Assembly: GCA_046295655.1 (NCBI GenBank)
Contig: JBKBMT010000008.1
Span: forward strand, 1 to 55,778
Source: JBKBMT01 sp046295655
GTDB taxonomy: Bacteria; Pseudomonadota; Alphaproteobacteria; Rhodobacterales; Rhodobacteraceae
DNA: 55,778 nt
Direction of reading: 5' to 3'
Shown here: piece after piece, positions 26,197-32,654 of the stretch
Position numbering within the stretch: the first letter of the stretch is position 1
How the letters are laid out: each line of letters opens with the position of its first letter
Position numbers and translations under genes: made by a program
The notes under the pieces: generated by a model
Databases searched by the model: none
The model's input: only the letters and a program-made list of their open reading frames with translations
Told to the model about the DNA's origin: nothing

Positions 26197-26737
26197 GCCG
26201 TCTCCTTCTGGCGCCCGGAGCGCGCACGGTTCGGTTGCCGCTGCGGTCCCGGTCGGGTCGGTGTCCTGATACGGCAAAACCCGATTGGAAACAAAGGGCA
26301 CATCGGACTTTTCCGGGGAGTGATCCGCCTCGGACGACGATTCGCACGATGGTGTGATCGGACCGGACTCCTCCGGTTCGTCGGCCCACACGGCGCCTGC
26401 GGCGCCATTGCGGCCGGGCTGGACAATCGTGCCATCGCGAACCACCCCGTGCGGCATGGGGCGATCCGGGGCAACTCCGGCACCTTCGTCCCCGCGGTCG
26501 GGTTCCGCGTCGCCCTGCACGATTTTCCGGAGACCGCGAACAATCGAGAAGCTGCGCACAGGATCCCCCGGATCAACGAAACAATACGGTCACCGACATG
26601 GTCGAGATCGGTGCCCGATCCACGTCGATCAAGTCTAAGCTTTCATTCTGGAAGAGAATTTGTTAATACGAAGTCGCTCGGGTGGCAGGCAGGCGTCCGT
26701 TTTCTCGAGTTGGCAAGCCATTTCTGGAGCATCTGTA
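26197..26737. other. Divergent intergenic region between the EPS ATPase operon and the VPLPA-CTERM gene
   Basis: About 540 bases. The left two thirds (to 26559) stay open in the ATPase frame, with third-position GC that looks intermediate, so a longer ATPase cannot be excluded. The right third (26560-26737) is clearly richer in A+T (for example around GAATTTGTTAATACGAAG at 26655-26672) and is the likely promoter region for both directions. No other gene or RNA was recognised. Confidence 0.5.
26202..26207 (-). promoter_or_regulatory. Start-deciding ribosome binding site of the AAA ATPase gene
   Basis: AAGGAG on the minus strand, five bases before GTG 26196. This is why the short 316-residue form is preferred over the form starting at 26559. 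Confidence 0.65.
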
Positions 26738-27481
26738 ATGAGACACTATCTTGCGACGACCTTCGGCGGAGCGATCCTTGCCGTCGGCATGATGGCGGGC
26801 GCCGAAGCCGCGCCGATCACCTTTTTCGGCGAGAATGTGACCCCCGCGGCCACGGTGTCGGGCGACCCCGTTACCGCGCGCGCGAACTTCCTTGCCACGC
26901 TCTCGGGCGGCGTCGGGACCGAGGACTTCGAATCGCTTTCGGGCAGCACGCCGTTGGCGCTGAACTTCCCCGGCAGCACCGGAGGCATCACCGCAACCCT
27001 GACGGGATCGGCCGTGGTACAGTCGTCGCCGAATGCGGGGCGTTTCGCAACCTCCGGTAGCAGGTACCTTCAGACTTCGGCGGGCGGCAACTTCGGGGTG
27101 GCCTTCAGCTCGGCGATCTCGGCCTTCGGATTCTACGCGACCGACCTGGGCGATTTCGGCAACCAGTTGATCCTGCGCCTGACCGACACTGACGGTATCG
27201 TGACCTCGCTGGCCGTGCCGCATATCGTCGGAAGCGGTGGCAATCCGGACGGTACGCTGGTGTTCTTCGGCTTTATCGACCTGACGACTGCCTATACCAG
27301 TATTGCCTTCGACAACCAGCCGGGCGGGGTCGACGTGTTCGGCTTTGACGACATGACGATCGGAGACCGGCGGCAGATCGTGAACCCGCCGTCCGAGATT
27401 CCGCTGCCCGCCGCGGGCTGGTTTATGGTAGCGGGCCTTGGCGGGCTTGCCGCGCTGCGCCGGAGGCGCAAGGCGGTCTGA
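26738..27481 (+). CDS. VPLPA-CTERM sorting domain protein (secreted exosortase substrate)
   Basis: Exported protein of 247 residues. The signal peptide (residues 1-25) ends GAEAAP; the body is Gly/Ser/Thr-rich and beta-like (FESLSGSTPL, GFYATDLGDFG, GFDDMTIGD), and the tail has the tripartite sorting signal IPLPA, a hydrophobic helix (GWFMVAGLGGLAAL) and a basic cluster RRRRKA. This matches VPLPA-CTERM proteins, which XrtD exosortase is thought to process. ATG 26738 has GGAG nine bases upstream. An intrinsic terminator lies 26 bases after the stop. Binding or structural function unknown. Confidence 0.9.
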   Translation: MRHYLATTFGGAILAVGMMAGAEAAPITFFGENVTPAATVSGDPVTARANFLATLSGGVGTEDFESLSGSTPLALNFPGSTGGITATLTGSAVVQSSPNAGRFATSGSRYLQTSAGGNFGVAFSSAISAFGFYATDLGDFGNQLILRLTDTDGIVTSLAVPHIVGSGGNPDGTLVFFGFIDLTTAYTSIAFDNQPGGVDVFGFDDMTIGDRRQIVNPPSEIPLPAAGWFMVAGLGGLAALRRRRKAV

Positions 27482-27500
27482 TCCGGTTTCCCGGACGGAG

Positions 27501-28211
27501 TCATTCGCGGGCGGCCTTCGGGCCGCCCGTTTGCTTTCCATGCCAGGCAGCTGCAAGAAAGGCACCGGCCAGAAAGCCCCCCAGATGCGCCTCCCATGCC
27601 ATGCCGCCGGCCAGGAACAGGTGCATCAGCAGGTTCAGCACGACAACACCAGCCGTCACCGCGACGAAACGCAGCAGCGATACGGCTGCCCGGTGCCGCA
27701 GTCGGTCGTGATCCTGTGCGAACCACACCGCCCAGGCCCCGACCAGCCCCGAGACCAGCCCCGAGGCCCCGACCATCGGCCGTGGGCTGGAGGCGAGAAT
27801 ACCGAAGCCCGCACCGCCGGCAAGCACACAGGCAAGGCAGAGCAGCAGGAACCGGGAATGGCTCAGCCGCGCTGCGCAAAGCCGGCCGAAAGCCAGAAGG
27901 GCCAGAACGTTGCCTGCAAGATGCGCCAGCCCGGCGTGCAGGAAGGCATGGGTCAGGAACATCGTGGCGGGCTGCAAGGCAAAGTTCGGCCGCCAGCCGT
28001 GCAGCAGACCGGCCCAGAACGCGCCGTAGTGATAGGACAGCGGCCGCCACAGCGGCGTGCCGACCAGTCCTGCATCGGCCGCCTGCAGAACCAGCTCTGG
28101 CACCGCCACCGCGGCGGCGACGAACGCGACGACAGGCGGAATACCGACCGACGGCGCGGGGCCGCGCCCGGGCTGCTCGGGCCTGTGCTGCGCCGTCCCC
28201 TGAACCGTCAT
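27501..28211 (-). CDS. Rhomboid family intramembrane serine protease
   Basis: Six-helix membrane protease of 236 residues. The catalytic Ser150 (MVGASGLVSG) and His209 (AHLGGFLAG) are present, as is the HAFLHAGLAHLAGN segment (about 88-101) that supplies the oxyanion residues. Rhomboids cleave membrane-anchored proteins within or near a helix. ATG 28211 begins MTVQGTAQ; the site upstream is weak. It sits between the VPLPA-CTERM gene and the spike-base-like gene, divergent from the latter. The substrate is unknown, but its position invites a link to surface-protein processing. Confidence 0.92.
   Translation of the reverse strand: MTVQGTAQHRPEQPGRGPAPSVGIPPVVAFVAAAVAVPELVLQAADAGLVGTPLWRPLSYHYGAFWAGLLHGWRPNFALQPATMFLTHAFLHAGLAHLAGNVLALLAFGRLCAARLSHSRFLLLCLACVLAGGAGFGILASSPRPMVGASGLVSGLVGAWAVWFAQDHDRLRHRAAVSLLRFVAVTAGVVVLNLLMHLFLAGGMAWEAHLGGFLAGAFLAAAWHGKQTGGPKAARE
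27508..27539 (+). terminator. Intrinsic terminator of the VPLPA-CTERM gene, with UUCG tetraloop
   Basis: A perfect 9-bp stem, CGGGCGGCC/GGCCGCCCG, with loop TTCG closed by C-G (the very stable UUCG tetraloop), followed by TTTGCTTT. It lies inside the last codons of the convergent rhomboid gene. Confidence 0.85.
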
Positions 28212-28309
28212 CCCGGCCAGAGTGCCGCGGTCCGCGCGACCGTGCAAGGCGCGCCATCCCTTTGCTGTTGCACATGCGACGGCGTGGCGTGCGCAGCACT
28301 TTTCGTGCG

Positions 28310-28315
28310 TTAACC
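28310..28315 (+). promoter_or_regulatory. Possible CtrA half-site upstream of the spike-base-like gene
   Basis: TTAACC, followed by AA, resembles the TTAACCAT half-site of the alphaproteobacterial regulator CtrA and lies about 50 bases before ATG 28366. It is a short match, so confidence is low. Confidence 0.25.
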
Positions 28316-28365
28316 AAGCCGGCGCTAAGAGCGCAGGCGACGCCATGCGCCACAAGGAGCATCCC

Positions 28366-28629
28366 ATGCCGAACGATTTCGCCTCTTATGCCACGAATCT
28401 GACCGCCCCGGCCCGCGATGCGGCGCCGATCTCGCCCTCGGATTCGGTGCCTCTGTCCGAACCGGCCCGTGCGGTCTATGTCGGGCAGGCCGGAACGCTG
28501 CGGGTGCAGCTTGTGTCAGGGGCAGAGGTGGTTCTGGCCAATGTCCAGGCCGGCATGATCTATCCGCTCCGGGTGGCGCGGGTGTTTGCCACAGGCACCA
28601 ATGCCGGGGGCCTTGTCGCGCTTCGCTGA
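28366..28629 (+). CDS. Spike-base-like protein, RCAP_Rcc01079 (GhsA) family
   Basis: Small 87-residue protein whose pattern, PARDAAPISPSDS...RAVYVGQAGTLRVQ...VARVFATGTNAGGLVAL, matches my memory of the Rcc01079 spike-base family, first known from head spikes of the Rhodobacter capsulatus gene transfer agent. It is beta-rich with no signal peptide or helix. AAGGAG (28354-28359) precedes ATG 28366. No other phage or gene transfer agent gene is nearby; it stands alone inside an exopolysaccharide locus, convergent with the exosortase gene. The family call comes from recall, not a search. Confidence 0.7.
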   Translation: MPNDFASYATNLTAPARDAAPISPSDSVPLSEPARAVYVGQAGTLRVQLVSGAEVVLANVQAGMIYPLRVARVFATGTNAGGLVALR

Positions 28630-28709
28630 GGCATCAGGACGGGCCGGACGGCGGATCCGCACCTCGCGGGCTCCGGGATGGTTGGCCGGCCTTGCCGATG
28701 GCGGCCCCG

Positions 28710-30314
28710 TCACTCGGGGATGAAGCGCGGCAGCTTCGGCAGCACCTCGGCCATGAACCGCTGCAACCGTTCCTCGGCCTGCGCCTCGGTCTCGCGCGGG
28801 GCAAGCGGGGTCACGAAGCGAACGATGGCACCGTCGGAGCGGCGGCGTGTGACGCTGTCGTAGACGACCGTGGCCTTCGCCAGATAGTCGTTCGTCACCC
28901 TGCGGCCACGCTGTTCGAACCAGTAGTAGACGATCTGCCGCGAGAGGCCCTTCTCGATCACGGCACGGTTCAGCCGGAAGGTGCCGTAGATCGTGCCGGG
29001 GAAAGAGACCTCGATCGGGGTGATCGAGAACACCTCCCACCCGCCGACCGGGAGGCAGACCTCCGGCGAATGGATTCCGCTGCCCTCGGTCTGGGACCGG
29101 TACCAGGCGGAGAAGAAGTTGACCGGCGCCCGTTCGCCGGGGCCGAGATAGGTGATGTTCACATAATCATCCGCCCCCAGAACCCGGGCCGTCGCCGGCT
29201 CCAGCGCATCGGCGACGCCGGACCAGTTGCCGATGTTGCGGGGGAAGAGCACAAAGGGGTCGCGCTCGGGCTCGATGCGTTCGGGGGCCGGCGTCAGGAT
29301 CCATGCCGCGCCGATGGCCAGCGAGACGAGCGCGGCGGCCGTCAGGCCGCGCGACGGCGCGATGGTCAGGATCCTGGCCGCCTGCGGGCCAAGCCCGGCG
29401 GTGTCGAGGTCGATCACCTCGCCAAGCGGCTTCGGGTTGCGGGTAAGCCGCTGCAGACCGATTGCCATGATGAACAGGATCGCCACGCAGGCGCCGAAAA
29501 TCACCCAGCCTTCGAAGAAATGCAGGAACCCCTCGGCATGCTCGATGCCGTAGCTGTTCACCATCACTCCGATCACGCCGATCCGGAACGAGTTCATGAA
29601 CACCGTCAGCGGCGCAGCCATCAGGAACAGCACCGCCTTGTGCCAGAACGGGCCGCGGTAGAGTATCGCCATCAGGTAGGTGAAGCTGAGGATCGGGAAC
29701 AGGTAGCGCAGACCGGAACAGGCCTCGGCGACCTGGAGCTTGTAGACCCCGAGGTCGATCACATTGCCTTCCAGAAACACCGGAACGCCGGCCATCTGCA
29801 CGAACCAGACGCCAAGCTGCGACGAGATCAGCTGCAACTGGATCGTCAGCTTCCAGTAGACGAACTGCGGCAACGGCAGCATGAAGATCAGATGCAGGAC
29901 CGGCAGCTGGTGGTGGCGCCCCTTGTCCCAGCCCAGAGTCACCAGAACGACGCCGCCAACCCAGATGATCAGCGCATAGGTGACGAGGTCGGGAATGTTG
30001 ACGACATTGCCGACGATGCCGAATGCCAGCGCGAAGGCGATCACCGCGATGCCGGGCCAGCGCCGCACCGGTGTCCCGGGCGGTGGCGGCGGGTCGCGGC
30101 GCAGCTCGCGCAGGAAAAGATAGAGCGAGATGATCGGAATCAGCGGCCCGTGGCTGTATTCGGCGGTCGACCAGGCCTTGAGCAGGGAACGGAGCCCGAG
30201 CCAGAAGATCGGCACCGAGGCGACGACCAGGACGAGGATCCAGAACAGCCCGACAAGATTCACCCGGCCGGCAAGCGTCGGGCGGCGGCGGGCTAGGTCC
30301 TGGGTAACGCTCAT
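28710..30314 (-). CDS. xrtD: Exosortase XrtD (VPLPA-CTERM-specific) fused to EpsI-like domain
   Basis: Inner membrane cysteine transpeptidase-like enzyme of 534 residues that is thought to cleave sorting tails of VPLPA-CTERM proteins. The N-terminal ~290 residues are multi-helical with the exosortase triad Cys199 (EACSGLRYL), Arg244 (MNSFRIG) and His265 (EGFLHFFEG). The periplasmic C-terminal part (about 310-534) is an EpsI-type domain with HSPEVCLPVGGW. The fusion of both parts is typical of XrtD. ATG 30314 has ACAGGA upstream; a TTG two codons earlier is possible. A matching substrate gene lies 1.2 kb away. Confidence 0.93.
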   Translation of the reverse strand: MSVTQDLARRRPTLAGRVNLVGLFWILVLVVASVPIFWLGLRSLLKAWSTAEYSHGPLIPIISLYLFLRELRRDPPPPPGTPVRRWPGIAVIAFALAFGIVGNVVNIPDLVTYALIIWVGGVVLVTLGWDKGRHHQLPVLHLIFMLPLPQFVYWKLTIQLQLISSQLGVWFVQMAGVPVFLEGNVIDLGVYKLQVAEACSGLRYLFPILSFTYLMAILYRGPFWHKAVLFLMAAPLTVFMNSFRIGVIGVMVNSYGIEHAEGFLHFFEGWVIFGACVAILFIMAIGLQRLTRNPKPLGEVIDLDTAGLGPQAARILTIAPSRGLTAAALVSLAIGAAWILTPAPERIEPERDPFVLFPRNIGNWSGVADALEPATARVLGADDYVNITYLGPGERAPVNFFSAWYRSQTEGSGIHSPEVCLPVGGWEVFSITPIEVSFPGTIYGTFRLNRAVIEKGLSRQIVYYWFEQRGRRVTNDYLAKATVVYDSVTRRRSDGAIVRFVTPLAPRETEAQAEERLQRFMAEVLPKLPRFIPE

Positions 30315-30443
30315 CGTCAATCCTGTCCGTCAAGATGGCTTGCACTGTGGTGCGGCCGGCCGCCCGCGGCCGCCCCGAGACGACCTTTTACCCCGGTTTT
30401 CGCGCATTTGCGAGACATTGAGGTGCAAACCCCGGCACGGAAA

Positions 30444-30458
30444 CGGTTTGTTGAACCG
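30444..30458. repeat. Small inverted repeat in the exosortase upstream region
   Basis: CGGTT-TGTTG-AACCG is a 5-bp dyad with a 5-base spacer, about 130 bases upstream of the exosortase start, in an otherwise gene-free 241-base gap (30315-30555) that is richer in A+T. It may be an operator; nothing else was recognised in the gap. Confidence 0.35.
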
Positions 30459-30555
30459 AAGTCTAGCGTGCGATCTGGCCGAAATGAGGCGAATGCAGAG
30501 CCGGATGCGGTCCCGAACGGCACGACGACACGGACAGGGGCCGCATTTCCCGGGC

Positions 30556-31830
30556 TCAGAATTCCCAGCTTCGCCGCAGCCCGAGGTAGATCCGGTCGGC
30601 GCGGGCGGATCCGGCGCCCGACTCGGTCCGCTGGCGGATCTGATAGCCGGCGCTCAGCCCCCAGTTCGGATCGAGGTCGTAGCGGTAATCGAAGGTCAGG
30701 CTGCTGAGCGCCGTCCGCGACCCGCCGCCGGGGGTGCGGCTTTCGCTGTGGCCGAGGCGCATGGACAGCCGGCTGCGATCGGTCAGGTCGCGGCCGAACC
30801 CGACCGAGCCGACCGTCGTCACCCGCTCGCGGTCGTCGCTGCCCGCGCCGACGCTGTGGCGCAGCTGTGCATCGAACCTGCCCTGCGGGGTCTCGCGGGA
30901 CCAGAACAGGCTTCCCGTAACCTGCGCGCCGCTGCCTGCCGCCGGCCGGACGGCGCCGATGCTGGCCGACAGCGAACCGGTCGGCAGGTCCCAGGACCGC
31001 GAGAGGCTGGCGGAGGTTCTGGTGCCTTCCGGCAGACGGTCGAAGCCGATCTGTCCGCCGATGCTGCCGTCCGGCAGATCGCGTCGCAGCGACAGGCCCA
31101 GTTCGCGCGTGGTCCGGCGTGCCCCGCCTGCCCCGTCCTCGATGAAACGCGACTGCCGCAGGGTGACGTTCGCCCGCGTCACGGCGTCGATCGTCAGACG
31201 CAGGCCGAAGCTGAGTGCGACGCGGCGGCTGTCGCGCAGGGCGCCGGTGCCGGGGCCCGAATAGCTGCGCCGCGTCAGGTCGGCCCCGGTGGTCCAGCCG
31301 ATGCGCCGGTCCTCGCCCTGGACCAGCCGGAAGCCGAGACCGGTCTCGCGCCGACGGCCGGTGCCGCGCAGCGCGTCGAAATCCTCGGGCAATTCGATCA
31401 GCCCGGTCTCGGGGTCGATGAACTCCTCGAGGCTGCGCAGCGTCGAGAATTCGCTCTCGCGCAGCCGCGCGGTCAGAAACAGGCTGCCGTCGATCCCTTC
31501 GCGGAAATAGCTCGCCCGCAGCGTCGGATCCTGAAGGCCGCGGCGCAGACCGCCGGCTGCCGCCCCGGCCCGCAGCACGGCGTTGCCGTCAAGCGACAGT
31601 CGCTCGGCCCGCGTCTCGCGCAGGTAGCCGAAGCTGAGGTTCGCGGTCGCGGACTGCACGCGCGGTCCGCCGCCGGCGCTGAGGTTGGGGTTCTTCTGGC
31701 TTTCCAGACGCGTATCGAGACCGAAGCGCAGCGTCGGACCCTGCTGGGGGACGGCAGGCGCCGGGATGATCGCGAACACCAGCGCCATGCTCAGTGCCCG
31801 CGCCCCGAATCGTGGCATCCCGCCCATCAT
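30556..31830 (-). CDS. Outer membrane beta-barrel protein of the EPS/exosortase system
   Basis: Exported protein of 424 residues with a signal peptide (about residues 5-29, ending AVPQQ) and then repeated amphipathic strands rich in Arg, Ser, Leu and Gly (for example LSLDGNAVLR and LSFGLRLTI) ending in LGLRRSWEF, a typical barrel C-terminus with terminal Phe. It resembles PEP-CTERM system-associated outer membrane proteins and EpsL, but this is by context and architecture. Several ATGs (31830, 31827, 31818) are possible starts. It lies 52 bases after the export protein gene and may be co-transcribed. Confidence 0.8.
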   Translation of the reverse strand: MMGGMPRFGARALSMALVFAIIPAPAVPQQGPTLRFGLDTRLESQKNPNLSAGGGPRVQSATANLSFGYLRETRAERLSLDGNAVLRAGAAAGGLRRGLQDPTLRASYFREGIDGSLFLTARLRESEFSTLRSLEEFIDPETGLIELPEDFDALRGTGRRRETGLGFRLVQGEDRRIGWTTGADLTRRSYSGPGTGALRDSRRVALSFGLRLTIDAVTRANVTLRQSRFIEDGAGGARRTTRELGLSLRRDLPDGSIGGQIGFDRLPEGTRTSASLSRSWDLPTGSLSASIGAVRPAAGSGAQVTGSLFWSRETPQGRFDAQLRHSVGAGSDDRERVTTVGSVGFGRDLTDRSRLSMRLGHSESRTPGGGSRTALSSLTFDYRYDLDPNWGLSAGYQIRQRTESGAGSARADRIYLGLRRSWEF

Positions 31831-31882
31831 CCTGCCCCCGGACCGCTGCCGCCCGCGCCGTCGGCGGGGCGGATCGGATTGA

Positions 31883-32494
31883 CTATTCGAACAGGCGCCG
31901 CTGCGGCACCAGGATCACGTCGCCCTCGGTCAGCACGGTGCGTCCGGCGCCGCTTTCGCCCCGTTCGATGGCGTCGTAGTCGATCGCATAGACCGTCTCC
32001 TTGCCCGACCGGTCCACCCGGCGCAGCTGGATCCGCTTGGTCGCCGCGAATTTCGAGAAGCCGCCCATCTCGGCGAAGGCCTGCAGGATCGTGGTTCCCG
32101 CCGGCACCTGAAGTCGGCCCGGGCGCCCGACCTCGCCCATCACATGGACGGTGACGGCCCGCGGCGCCGCCGGCCCCGTCGCCCGCGGCTCGGCCAGCCG
32201 CTCGACCCCGACGAAAACCGTAGGGGGTGCGGCGAAATTGCCGGCCAGTCGATCCGTGAGCTCGGCCTGCACCTGTTCCAGCGTGCGGCCGCCGGTTGCG
32301 ATCACCCCGGCCAGAGGCACCGAGATCCGGCCGTCCGGCGCGACCAGCACGCTGCGGTTGATGCCCGGATCCTCGAGCACCTCGACCCGCAGCACGTCGC
32401 CCGGGCGGATCCGGTATCCGTCCTGGGCGGTCGCAGGCGCGGCGAAAACGAAGAGGGCCGCAAGCAGCCCCAGCACGCGCATCAGTCCAATCAT
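31883..32494 (-). CDS. Wza-type polysaccharide export protein
   Basis: Periplasmic/outer-membrane export protein of 203 residues with a signal peptide (ending APATAQ), a Poly_export domain starting YRIRPGDVLRVEV, and one SLBB-like domain (VHVMGEVGRPGRLQVP). It lacks the long C-terminal region of enteric Wza, as is common in alphaproteobacterial EPS loci. ATG 32494 has a strong GGAGGGA site six bases upstream. It would form or line the export channel for the polymer. Confidence 0.9.
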   Translation of the reverse strand: MIGLMRVLGLLAALFVFAAPATAQDGYRIRPGDVLRVEVLEDPGINRSVLVAPDGRISVPLAGVIATGGRTLEQVQAELTDRLAGNFAAPPTVFVGVERLAEPRATGPAAPRAVTVHVMGEVGRPGRLQVPAGTTILQAFAEMGGFSKFAATKRIQLRRVDRSGKETVYAIDYDAIERGESGAGRTVLTEGDVILVPQRRLFE

Positions 32495-32596
32495 ATCTGT
32501 CCCTCCTGCTGCCGTCCGTCGCGGCGCCGGATTTCCGTTCCCCGCCACACTAGGCCAATCGGCGGCAGACCGGAATGCCCCGACCTGCCCGCCGCG

Positions 32597-32615
32597 GCAA
32601 ATCCCGTGGATTTGC
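32597..32615. repeat. Hairpin in the gap between the TPR lipoprotein and export genes
   Basis: GCAAATC and GATTTGC form a 7-bp stem with a five-base loop, extendable by flanking GCGG/CCGC. There is no U tract. It sits in the 160-base gap 32495-32654 after the TPR gene stop and may modulate read-through. Confidence 0.35.
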
Positions 32616-32654
32616 TAAGCCGCGTCGCGTTCGGGCAACAATGCGCGGCTGTCC

